Part shown: piece after piece, positions 33,276-41,347 of the stretch
Layout of the letters: every line of letters starts with the position of its first letter
Numbering within the stretch: position 1 is the first letter of the stretch
Assembly (NCBI RefSeq): GCF_026248685.1
Contig: NZ_CP111036.1
Location: 1,984,001 to 2,048,000 of the forward strand
Source of the DNA: Haladaptatus caseinilyticus
GTDB lineage: Archaea; Halobacteriota; Halobacteria; Halobacteriales; Haladaptataceae
DNA length: 64,000 nt
Reading direction: 5' to 3'
Made by a program: the position numbers and the translations under genes
The notes under the pieces: generated by a model
Databases searched by the model: none
What the model was told of the DNA's origin: nothing
The model's input: only the letters and a program-made list of their open reading frames with translations

Positions 33276-34262
33276 CTATTCGAACGCCTCTCGAAGCGCC
33301 TCGCCAGCGCGCTCACGCACGTCGTTGGCCGCTTCGACACCTGGGAACGGTTCGGAGAGGCGACGCATGTTAGCGAAGTCGTGAATCATGTCGTCGTAGT
33401 GGGTGTGGTCGACGGGGATATCGGCATCGGCGAGTGCCTCACCGTACGCAAACTGTTCGTCGCGTAACGGGTCGTATCCACAGGTGAACAGGGTCGCCGG
33501 CGGTAGTTCGGCGAGGGTCCGTCGCGGAGCACGCAACGGCGAGGCTCGAAGGTTCGCCCCGTCGATATCGTCCCGAAGGTAGTGATTCCAGAACCACACC
33601 ATTCCCCGGGTAGTCAGGAAGAAGCCGTCGGCGTTCTCCTCGTAGGAGGGGGTGTCGAACGAGTGGTCGGTTACGGGGTAAAACAACACTTGGTGGTCGA
33701 TTTCCGGCGCGTCTAGTCCCTTTTCGACGGCCATCTGTGCGACGACGGTCGCGAGATTACCGCCCGCGCTCTCACCAGCGACGGCGAGTCCCTCACCCGC
33801 TCCGATTTCGTCGGCATTGTCGGCGGTCCATTTCACCGAGAGGTACGCGTCTTCGACGGCAGCGGGAAACGGATGTTCCGGTCCCTTTCGATAATCGACG
33901 GAGACGACGACACAGTTGCCCTCGTTCGCGAGCGAGCGTGCGACTCCGTCGTGGGTGTCGAGGTTGCCGACGACCCACCCCCCTCCGTGGAAGTAGACGA
34001 CCGCTGGAAGCGTCTCGTTCGGGTCGGGGTCGTAGATTCGAACGCGGATATCCCGTGCGTACGCCGGTATCTTGCGCTCCGCTACCGCCGCAACCGGTTC
34101 CGGATCGTCAGCCGGAGTAAACAGCCCACCGAGCAATGCTCGGGCCTGTTCGGGCGATTGGTGGGTAAGGTCGGGCGCTCCTTCTTCGACCAGCGTGTCC
34201 AGCAATGCCCGGGCGTCCGAATCGAGTTCCGCCGCTCGTCGCTCGTCTATTGGAGTGCTCAT
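33276..34262 (-). CDS. Alpha/beta hydrolase (hormone-sensitive lipase family esterase)
   Basis: ATG 34262 gives 328 residues. The oxyanion-hole motif HGGGWVVGNLDTHD, the nucleophile elbow VAGESAGGN, the acid in CGYDPLRDEQ and the histidine in HYDDMIHDFANM form the HSL-family triad. These are cytoplasmic carboxylesterases acting on short acyl esters. The 55 codons upstream in frame overlap the end of the Dph6-like gene region and are not used. It converges with the nucleotidyltransferase gene. Confidence 0.9.
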   Translation of the reverse strand: MSTPIDERRAAELDSDARALLDTLVEEGAPDLTHQSPEQARALLGGLFTPADDPEPVAAVAERKIPAYARDIRVRIYDPDPNETLPAVVYFHGGGWVVGNLDTHDGVARSLANEGNCVVVSVDYRKGPEHPFPAAVEDAYLSVKWTADNADEIGAGEGLAVAGESAGGNLATVVAQMAVEKGLDAPEIDHQVLFYPVTDHSFDTPSYEENADGFFLTTRGMVWFWNHYLRDDIDGANLRASPLRAPRRTLAELPPATLFTCGYDPLRDEQFAYGEALADADIPVDHTHYDDMIHDFANMRRLSEPFPGVEAANDVRERAGEALREAFE

Positions 34263-34375
34263 CGAATACGGTACGACACCGTTCTCCATAGTCTCGCTGG
34301 CCCACGACGACGGTCCATGCGACGGATGGAATGCTGCGCCGAACTGCCCGCTCGCTTCGCTCGCGGAGAACACCC

Positions 34376-35080
34376 TCACCCTAATGTAGCATCCGTAATT
34401 CGTACCCGTCCACGTGTTCCATCCCACGTCGTATCGTATTCCAGCTCGATTGGTCGGTCCATGTGTGGTGCATCCGTCACTAACGTCTCGAACTCCCCGC
34501 CCTCGCCCAAAACGTGAACACCGTACTCGTCGTTGAGTTCAGCCAGTTCGGCCAATGCTTCCTCGTCCACCGTTCGACCGAGCCACGATTCGTCCAATCC
34601 GTAGGCTGCGACCTGGACGATTTTGATTTCGAATCCGGCGTCTATCATCGCGTGGCCGAGTTCGCGTGGGTTTTTCTGCCAGAGGGGGGCGAACAAATCG
34701 ATACCGAGACGGTCGCACAGGGCTTGGATTCTGCTCGTCTGGAACTCGCTTTCGACCGCACCTGCCGTGACGCCCGCCAAATCGAGGTCAAGGTCACGAA
34801 GCGCGGTTTCTAGCGTTTCCGTTTCCTTGTCGCCTTGTGCACCTGCGTCCTCGACGGATTTGGCGTCGAAGTCCCCCTCGACGTTCACGAGGGGAATGCC
34901 GATGCTTTCTGCCACGAGCGTCGTGAGGGTTGTCGCCGGAACGTGATACATGTAGGAATCGCCCGCCGGGTGAACGGTGAGCAGTCGTTCGACGTTCAAA
35001 CCATCCTCGAGCGCTCGATAGAGCGCCCACGAGGAATCCTTTCCGCCGGAAAAGAGGCTGACCCACGCCTGCTGGTTCAT
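34376..35080 (-). CDS. Diphthine-ammonia ligase-like PP-loop ATPase
   Basis: ATG 35080 gives 234 residues with the PP-loop SLFSGGKDSSWALYRAL at the start, then VPATTLTTLVAESIGIPL and the conserved EFQTSRIQALCDRLGIDLFAPLWQ and LGEGGEFETLVTDAP segments of Dph6 (DUF71). Dph6 amidates diphthine on elongation factor 2 to give diphthamide. It follows the DUF373 gene on the same strand by 37 nt, and the esterase gene follows it. Confidence 0.9.
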   Translation of the reverse strand: MNQQAWVSLFSGGKDSSWALYRALEDGLNVERLLTVHPAGDSYMYHVPATTLTTLVAESIGIPLVNVEGDFDAKSVEDAGAQGDKETETLETALRDLDLDLAGVTAGAVESEFQTSRIQALCDRLGIDLFAPLWQKNPRELGHAMIDAGFEIKIVQVAAYGLDESWLGRTVDEEALAELAELNDEYGVHVLGEGGEFETLVTDAPHMDRPIELEYDTTWDGTRGRVRITDATLG

Positions 35081-35117
35081 GGTGTGGTTTGCGAGTGGGA
35101 GAATAAATGGCCCTCGG

Positions 35118-36257
35118 TTACTCCACGATTTCCTCTTCGAACGACGTTCCACTCACGTAGGACGCGACGCGCACGCCGAGGAGGCTGACGAAGACGCCAA
35201 GCAGAACGTACACGGCGAGTCGTGTTCCGGGGTCCAGCGTGAACTGGGAAACGGTCGTCTGACCGACTGTAATCTTCGGAACGGCGACAGGGGCGATTTT
35301 TCCGTCTCGTTGGAGGAAGTAGGCCGAAAACCCACGAACGACAAGTCCGACAGCGAGGACGCCGAACGGAAGATTTAGGTGAGAATTTCGAACGCGGTCG
35401 TTCCGGATTGCTTCGTCCAGCAGTCGGCCCATGCTCGCAGTGAGGGCGGCGACTGCGATCCACGGAACGCTCTCGAACGTGAACGCCATGGCCGTCATGA
35501 GGATTCCTTCGGAGGACTCCAACGGGGCGGCACGGAGCGCGCCGACGAAGACGCCGATGAGCGACAATCCGAGGCCGACGACGTAGGTGACGATGGAGAC
35601 GCGACCGGAGTACAACGCGTCGCGCGCCTCGGCGGGTAACTCACGGAAGTAGTCGCCGATCGCGAGCCCTTTGTACAGGACGAACAGGCCGATAACCGCG
35701 GTGATGGCGGAGGTCGCCATGGCGAGCCCCCACTGTAACAGTAACACCGGAAACGCGATGAGGGCGATACCGGTCGGGACGAGCACGGTCTGTCGAAGCT
35801 CCTCGTCCGCGAGGAACTGCTTCAGGAGGTAGTACGTGGATTCGATGTCGCGGGCCTGTCGGACGACGACACGGTCCACCGCATCGACGCGGACGCGGCT
35901 TTCGACGATGGGGACGAGCCGCTCGTCTTCCGCGCTGTCGATGACGATGATCGCCGAGTCGGCCTCGTGTTCGGCGACGAGTTCGTCCATCTGCGCGGCT
36001 ACGGCACGGTCCGCACCGACTCGCGTTTCGGCGGTGCCGGAGATGACTGCAACCGTCGTCTCCTCGTCGCTATCGCGGAGGTCACGGGCGACGCGGAGGG
36101 CTTCGAGTAGGCAGTTGACACTCGAATCCTCGGGGTCGGCGAGTCCGACATCGGTGACGAGTGACCGAACTGCTTCCCACCCGGCGACGGGCATCTTCAG
36201 TCCGGTCTTCCGGCCGATATCGTTGTTTCTATCGACACACACCACGAGCGTGCTCAT
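35118..36257 (-). CDS. DUF373 family membrane protein
   Basis: ATG 36257 (MSTLVVCVDRNNDIGRKTG) gives 379 residues. The N-terminal 140 residues form a soluble alpha/beta domain (ATRVARDLRDSDEETTVAVISGT, DSAIIVIDSAEDERLVPIVESR). The rest has about six to seven membrane helices ending in a basic-acidic tail. The family is archaeal, widespread and uncharacterised. A TATA-like stretch (minus strand near 36285-36292, TTTTTATC) lies about 30 nt upstream. It is divergent from the repeat-cupredoxin lipoprotein gene across 149 bp. Confidence 0.85.
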   Translation of the reverse strand: MSTLVVCVDRNNDIGRKTGLKMPVAGWEAVRSLVTDVGLADPEDSSVNCLLEALRVARDLRDSDEETTVAVISGTAETRVGADRAVAAQMDELVAEHEADSAIIVIDSAEDERLVPIVESRVRVDAVDRVVVRQARDIESTYYLLKQFLADEELRQTVLVPTGIALIAFPVLLLQWGLAMATSAITAVIGLFVLYKGLAIGDYFRELPAEARDALYSGRVSIVTYVVGLGLSLIGVFVGALRAAPLESSEGILMTAMAFTFESVPWIAVAALTASMGRLLDEAIRNDRVRNSHLNLPFGVLAVGLVVRGFSAYFLQRDGKIAPVAVPKITVGQTTVSQFTLDPGTRLAVYVLLGVFVSLLGVRVASYVSGTSFEEEIVE

Positions 36258-36373
36258 TCGGTATCTCATCCCAGACGGGCAGGGGATAAAAAGGTCTTCT
36301 TTATGCCAACTAGTTGTCGTTCGGAGCCGTGTGTGCCGTTCCCCATATTTTTGGACCGCCTAAAAATCGGAAC

Positions 36374-36380
36374 GCTTTAG
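36374..36380 (+). promoter_or_regulatory. Candidate TATA box of the repeat-cupredoxin gene
   Basis: GCTTTAG is centred 30 nt before ATG 36407; an alternative box, CCTAAAAA, lies at 36358-36365. Confidence 0.35.
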
Positions 36381-36382
36381 TT

Positions 36383-36400
36383 GTTTAGGTATGCCTAAAC
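36383..36400. promoter_or_regulatory. DtxR/IdeR-like operator palindrome
   Basis: GTTTAGG-TATG-CCTAAAC is a perfect 7+7 inverted repeat. The inner part (TTAGGTATGCCTAA) resembles the DtxR iron-box core TTAGGTTAGCCTAA. It starts 3 nt after the candidate TATA box and ends 6 nt before the start codon, so a bound repressor would cover the transcription start. Confidence 0.6.
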
Positions 36401-36406
36401 CGATAT

Positions 36407-38791
36407 ATGCAAACCGACAGGCGGACCCTGTTAAAAATCGGTGGTGCGGCCGCTACGAGTTCTCTCCTTGCTGGATGTGGGGCCTTTACCGGCGAACTGA
36501 ACGCGAAAGACGTAACCGCGGAGGCGGCAATCGCCGCCGAGTGGAACGCCATGCGCGCACGACTACACGACGCCTTTGCGCTCGGCGTCGCGGGCGAGTT
36601 CGAAGCCGGTGTCTCCGTCGCCGAGAACATCTTTACACGGTTCGAGAAGTCGAGCGGCGAATGGGGTGCACACGAAAAACTCGAACACACGAGCGAAACG
36701 CAGTACGAGGAGTTCGAGGAAGCACTCGGGCAGTTGAAGACCGCTCTCGAAGACGAGAACATGGACGAGGTGAAAACCGAACTCAACCTCGGTAACGAGC
36801 ACCTTCGAAAGGCCCAAATCGGGCTGGTTGGTGAAGCGAACGTTCACGCGCTCGATTTACAACTACTCGGCGCTCGGTTCGAGGATAGCGCGATGCTGGC
36901 CGATGCTGCGACGTTCAAATCGGCCCGAACCGTCGCTGAACGAGCGCTCTCGGCGTTCGAGGACGGCACAGTTCACGACGAACTCGAATCGGCGAGTTCG
37001 GAGACGTACGAGTCGTTCGAGAGCGCGGCCAAGACGACGGTCTCCGCGGCGAAGAAAGAAAGGAAAAGCGTAGTCCGAAAGCAATCGAACGCGGCCGTGA
37101 AAGCCGCCGTTTCGGGGTCGTACGAACTGGGAACCGAGAACGCTGCCGGCGCGGGGCACATCGCGGTCATGCAGGGACAAGGCTTCGACGCCAAAGCCCT
37201 TGCATCGCTCGGCGGCCCCTCGAAATCGTTCGCGCACGCCGCGAGCCTGAACACGTATCGTGCCCGAGCTACGGACTGCAAGTGGCTCGCCGAACAGGGT
37301 GCGACCGGCTACGCAAAGCGCATGGCGAAAGACATCTTCGCCCATTTCGAGGGCGCAAAAGCGCACGAAGCGCTGGAACACGCGAATCACGACGCCTACG
37401 AGAAGTTCGAACACGGACTCGAAGAACTCGCCGCCGCCGCTGGAAAGGGGAACTCCAAAGCCGTCGAACAGGCGGTCAGTGAAATCGACAGCAGTCTTCG
37501 AACCGGAATCGCGGCGCTCACGACCGAAACGGAAGCCGCCATCCTTCAGTCGGGCTTCCTCCGTGCACGATTCGGCGACGCGCTCGAACTCCATACGATG
37601 GGTAAATCGGAGGCCGCCGCAACGATCTCCCAATCGATCTTCGAACGCTTCGAGAAGGACGAACTCGGTCTCCACGAGACGCTCGAACACACGAGCGAGA
37701 AACTTTACGAGCGGTTCGAACACAAGCACTTGAAGGAGGGTCTCATTCCTGCGTTGAAAGGCAACGGGTCGAACACGAGTACCCACTTCGAAGGCTCCAT
37801 GCAAGCCCTTCTCGACTTCGAGACGAAGGCCGGAAACGCGACGCTCGTCGCTGGCGCGGAGGCCACGTTCATGGCCAGTCGTGGATTCGATGCCGCAGGC
37901 GTTGCGAAACTCGGTAACGGAAGTCGCTCGAACGCTATCGTCGAGGCGACGTTCGAACACTTCGAAAACGGTGCAGGGGGATATCACGAAGCACTGGAGC
38001 ACGCCGACCACGACCGCTACGAGTCGTTCGAAAAGGCATTCGGGGGCATCAAAAGCGCCAACGAGACCTATGCGAAGGCGAAACAATTCGGCAACGAGGC
38101 CGTTCAGTCCGTCTACGCGATCGTTGGAACCGCGGGCGGCGACTTCACGGGCGCGGCGGCGACGATCGTTCAGGATGCCTTCCAACAGTTCGAGACGGCC
38201 GAGGTTCACGACCTGCTCGAAAACGGTGACCACGCCGCCTACGAAGCGTTCGAGAACGAAGTGAAGGAGTACGCGAGCGCCCTGAAGTCCGGTGAAGGGA
38301 TCGACGCCGCGAGTGAGGCGTTCGCCGCTGCCGCGCTTCGTGCACAGTTCGCGGTCGTCGGCGAAGTCGGCAACGCCCCCGTCGGAACGCAGTCAGGCGG
38401 GGAGGAAAACGGCGAGACGAAACTGGCGGGGGGTCCAAACGTGAAACAGGGCGTCCCCGAAGACGCGGACCACGTCGTCGAGATGAAGGCCGTCTCGTTC
38501 AGTCCCTCCGAGCTGACTATCAAGAAAGGTGACACTGTCGCATGGAAACACGTCGGCGGCGAGGCTCACACGGTCACTGCCACCGAGAAATCGCTCCCGA
38601 ACGGTGCGAGTTACTGGGCGTCCGGCGGATTCGAATCCGAATCGAAAGCGACGGCGGGATGGAAGAACGGTACCGGTGCGGTTCAGTCCGGGCAATCGTT
38701 CGTCCACACCTTCGAGACGGCGGGAACGTTCGAGTACCACTGCATACCTCATGAGGCGGCGGGCATGACCGGAACTATCGTCGTCGAGTAG
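36407..38791 (+). CDS. Tat lipoprotein with six His/Glu helical repeats and C-terminal cupredoxin (DUF5059-like)
   Basis: The 794-residue protein starts with a Tat lipoprotein signal (DRRTLLKIGG, lipobox LLAGC with Cys24), so it is anchored outside the cell. Residues 40-655 carry six repeats whose core is FE-x(4-9)-HExLEH...YExFE; the HE cores are at 89-94, 190-195, 320-325, 423-428, 527-532 and 601-606. Residues 688-794 form a halocyanin-like cupredoxin with copper ligands H721, C779, H782, M787 (C-x2-H-x4-M). The repeats match my memory of DUF5059. An iron-box-like palindrome precedes the gene. A role in metal capture or redox at the cell surface is inference. Confidence 0.85.
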   Translation: MQTDRRTLLKIGGAAATSSLLAGCGAFTGELNAKDVTAEAAIAAEWNAMRARLHDAFALGVAGEFEAGVSVAENIFTRFEKSSGEWGAHEKLEHTSETQYEEFEEALGQLKTALEDENMDEVKTELNLGNEHLRKAQIGLVGEANVHALDLQLLGARFEDSAMLADAATFKSARTVAERALSAFEDGTVHDELESASSETYESFESAAKTTVSAAKKERKSVVRKQSNAAVKAAVSGSYELGTENAAGAGHIAVMQGQGFDAKALASLGGPSKSFAHAASLNTYRARATDCKWLAEQGATGYAKRMAKDIFAHFEGAKAHEALEHANHDAYEKFEHGLEELAAAAGKGNSKAVEQAVSEIDSSLRTGIAALTTETEAAILQSGFLRARFGDALELHTMGKSEAAATISQSIFERFEKDELGLHETLEHTSEKLYERFEHKHLKEGLIPALKGNGSNTSTHFEGSMQALLDFETKAGNATLVAGAEATFMASRGFDAAGVAKLGNGSRSNAIVEATFEHFENGAGGYHEALEHADHDRYESFEKAFGGIKSANETYAKAKQFGNEAVQSVYAIVGTAGGDFTGAAATIVQDAFQQFETAEVHDLLENGDHAAYEAFENEVKEYASALKSGEGIDAASEAFAAAALRAQFAVVGEVGNAPVGTQSGGEENGETKLAGGPNVKQGVPEDADHVVEMKAVSFSPSELTIKKGDTVAWKHVGGEAHTVTATEKSLPNGASYWASGGFESESKATAGWKNGTGAVQSGQSFVHTFETAGTFEYHCIPHEAAGMTGTIVVE

Positions 38792-39973
38792 TCAGACGTT
38801 TCCGTTCAGCGCGTCGAAAATACCGTCGGTGAACTCGCGGTTGGTCCACAAACCGACTTCCATCCCACCCGCAACGACCGCGGACTCGATGGGGACTTGT
38901 CCTCCTCCCATCCGTGCGTGCCCCCCTGCATCGGCCCCCGGAATCTCCGCGACTGCCGATTGGAGCGCTTTTCCCATGTGAACTCGATCGTCACGCGACC
39001 GTCCAGAAAGATGGATCGTGTCCTCTCTCTGGCCGTAGACGACAACCGCCGTCACGCCTTCCAGTTGCATGAGTTCGTCGGCCGCCTGCGGGATGGCATC
39101 GACGTTCGTGAGTTCGCCGACGTTGCAAACCGCGAACGACCCGCGGACCTCGCGTTCCGTGATGGCGCGAGATTTGATTTCGAGTACCTCGGCGCTCACT
39201 TGTGGGTTCGCGATCCTGTCGAGGCGGTGCTCATCGACACCCTGATACAGATACGCACTCGAGGCGAACTCGGCTTCGGAACAGCCGTTCGTGAGGTGTT
39301 TCGTATCGGATTGGATTCCATACAGTAGCCCCGTCGCGATGTTCGTCGGGAGGACGAACTCGTCTTCTGGTGGGATTTCGTCCGGACCGACGGGAGTCGC
39401 ACCGAGTTCGCCGAAATATTCCGCCACGATAGTCGAACAGGCACCGTAATTCGTCCGTTTATCCGTGAACACTTCGCCCGTCCCGTTTCCGGGATGGTGG
39501 TCGATAACGGCGTATGGTTCGATACGTTCCGCCCCATCGAAGCCGCGTGGTGTATTGTGATCGACGAGGACGATCGTAGAAGCAGTGAGGTCGGTTACGT
39601 GTTTCACCCGTTCCGTTTCGATGTCGAGAATGGTTCGAAATGCACGGTTTTCCTGATGTCGTATTTGGCCGGAATACTGTAATGTGGTTTCGGTTCCGAC
39701 CGTTTCGGCGAGGTATGCGACAGCGATGGCACATGCCATCGCGTCGGGGTCCGGATTTGGGTGCATCAAGACGACGATTTCGTCACGTTTGGCTAGCGCT
39801 CGCTTGAGTCTGGCACCCATCGGCCGCCGAATCCAACGGACGACCAGCCAGAGCGAGACTGCGAGCACGACTGCTCCCAGTGCCGCACCGATGATGAGCA
39901 TCGGATTTTCGGAGCTGTAGACTTGCGCCGTCCGAAACAGCCCCTGAACCGACTGGTCGGCCGGAAACTCCAT
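38792..39973 (-). CDS. Membrane-anchored DHH-family phosphoesterase
   Basis: The 393-residue protein has one N-terminal membrane helix (about 25-47, IIGAALGAVVLAVSLWLVV), then a DHH domain with VLMHPNPDPDAMACA (DxD site) and AVIDHHPGNG (the DHH motif). A DHHA1-like end carries AGGHARMGGGQVP. Relatives cleave phosphodiesters such as oligoribonucleotides or cyclic dinucleotides; being membrane-bound recalls GdpP-like architecture, but no PAS or GGDEF domain is present. It converges with the repeat-cupredoxin gene, ending one base after that gene's stop. Confidence 0.88.
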   Translation of the reverse strand: MEFPADQSVQGLFRTAQVYSSENPMLIIGAALGAVVLAVSLWLVVRWIRRPMGARLKRALAKRDEIVVLMHPNPDPDAMACAIAVAYLAETVGTETTLQYSGQIRHQENRAFRTILDIETERVKHVTDLTASTIVLVDHNTPRGFDGAERIEPYAVIDHHPGNGTGEVFTDKRTNYGACSTIVAEYFGELGATPVGPDEIPPEDEFVLPTNIATGLLYGIQSDTKHLTNGCSEAEFASSAYLYQGVDEHRLDRIANPQVSAEVLEIKSRAITEREVRGSFAVCNVGELTNVDAIPQAADELMQLEGVTAVVVYGQREDTIHLSGRSRDDRVHMGKALQSAVAEIPGADAGGHARMGGGQVPIESAVVAGGMEVGLWTNREFTDGIFDALNGNV

Positions 39974-40035
39974 ACTCCGAGTTGTCGATATGCGGTGCCA
40001 AGAACTTTTCCCAACGGTAACAGATGTCAGACGTT

Positions 40036-40881
40036 TCAGCCCTCTCGATACGCCGAAATCGCATCCGCATACCCATCACGATACGTTGGATACCGGAATC
40101 GATAGCCCAACTGTCGGAGTTTTTCGTTCGAGCACCGTTTGCTCGAACGCGCACGCTCGCTCGTTGCTGCTCCTTTTGTCGGCTTATCGACACCACATCG
40201 GTCCGCGAGCCACTCCGCGAGTGTTGGTTTCCAAATCGGTTCGTCGTCGGATACGAGCACGATTTCGTCCCGTGCGTTATCGGAATTCAATAGAAACCGA
40301 ATCGTTCCCGCGGCATCTTCTCTGTGAATCAGATTTAGGTATCGCTCCGATACCGGCCCGTCCAGATACCGCTCCAACCGGTACCGGTTCGGGCCATACA
40401 GCCCGGCGAATCGAGCGATCGTCCAGTCTACTGCGCTCTCCTCGCGGACGATTCGTTCGGCTTCGACGAGAATTTCCTGTCGTTCGGATTTCGGTTCCAG
40501 TGGCGTCGATTCGTCAACCCATGCCCCGTCTCGGTCGCCGTACACCCCAGTGCTCGATGTGTAGATGATTCGCTCCGGGGATGCGTCTCGACCCGCAAAA
40601 TGCGTGAGTGCTGTTCGAAGTCCATCCACGTAGGCGTTCCGTGCGTTGTCGGAACTGCGGCCGCCTGCACTGACAGCGTAGACGAGGGCGTCAGCGTCGG
40701 GGACCGCCGACAGGGACGTTTCGTCGGTCACGTCCGCCCGAACTCCGTTGAATCCCTCGTTTTCGATCGCCCGTATTCCGTCCGCGGACCGTCGGACGCC
40801 GAACACGTCGTGTCCCGATGCCGTCAGCTGACGACCGAGTTCGAGACCGACGTACCCACAGCCGAGAATTACGACGTTCAT
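40036..40881 (-). CDS. NAD-dependent epimerase/dehydratase family protein (YeeZ-like)
   Basis: The 281-residue extended-SDR protein opens with the dinucleotide motif VVILGCGYVGLELGRQL and has IYTSSTGVYGDRDG in the active-site region. The usual YxxxK catalytic pair is not obvious after the tyrosine. NLIHREDAAGTIRFLL is the family's substrate-domain segment. It is a probable sugar-nucleotide or small-molecule oxidoreductase/epimerase of unknown specificity. It lies 37 nt downstream of the DUF5791-like gene on the same strand. Confidence 0.8.
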   Translation of the reverse strand: MNVVILGCGYVGLELGRQLTASGHDVFGVRRSADGIRAIENEGFNGVRADVTDETSLSAVPDADALVYAVSAGGRSSDNARNAYVDGLRTALTHFAGRDASPERIIYTSSTGVYGDRDGAWVDESTPLEPKSERQEILVEAERIVREESAVDWTIARFAGLYGPNRYRLERYLDGPVSERYLNLIHREDAAGTIRFLLNSDNARDEIVLVSDDEPIWKPTLAEWLADRCGVDKPTKGAATSERARSSKRCSNEKLRQLGYRFRYPTYRDGYADAISAYREG

Positions 40882-40918
40882 GGATTGCCTTCGGCCGGGT
40901 GATGGATAACTTCGCCGT

Positions 40919-41347
40919 CTATCGGTCGTTTCGGCTGGCGATGAAATGGTGAATGAGGGCGTACTCTTCGAGCGTCATCGGCGCTCGCCCTTCGATTTTC
41001 TGCTGGATTGCGCGGGCACCGAGGTCGCTGTCGAGGCTGGACGCCAGTGTGTCCACGTCGAGTAGTCCAGTCGTCATTCCCATCAACAGGTGGTCGCGTA
41101 CTTCGAGCAGGATGGTGTCCTTCGGTGGAGCGTCTCCGGTGGCAAGGATTGCAGCGGCGTCTTCCAGCGTGAGTTCCGGTTTCCCGCCATCCGCAACGGA
41201 CTCGACCGCGAGACGGTCGAGGTCCGTCGCCGCGACCACGTCGTCAACGCCGACCGATTCGATGGTTTCCGCGAGTTCGCTGACATACTGGGTGTGTACC
41301 TCCTCCGGGGTCAACTCACCGGGATTGTCTATCTCGTCGTAGAGCAT
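40919..41347 (-). CDS. Haloarchaeal conserved hypothetical protein (DUF5791-like)
   Basis: ATG 41347 gives 142 residues, mostly helical, without signal or membrane segments: LTPEEVHTQYVSELAETIES at the start and APMTLEEYALIHHFIASRN at the end. I recognise it only as a conserved haloarchaeal family. It overlaps the end of the large pilus-operon gene by 32 nt in another frame, so it is probably cotranscribed as the last member or uses a promoter inside that gene. Confidence 0.75.
   Translation of the reverse strand: MLYDEIDNPGELTPEEVHTQYVSELAETIESVGVDDVVAATDLDRLAVESVADGGKPELTLEDAAAILATGDAPPKDTILLEVRDHLLMGMTTGLLDVDTLASSLDSDLGARAIQQKIEGRAPMTLEEYALIHHFIASRNDR

Noticed and set aside
36307-36316. 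CAACTAGTTG palindrome in the DUF373/cupredoxin spacer
   Set aside because: Ten bases, expected by chance at this scale, and not aligned with either promoter.
36863-38233. 456-codon frame on the minus strand
   Set aside because: Antisense to the repeat-cupredoxin gene; its apparent repeats are reflections of the HExLEH units.
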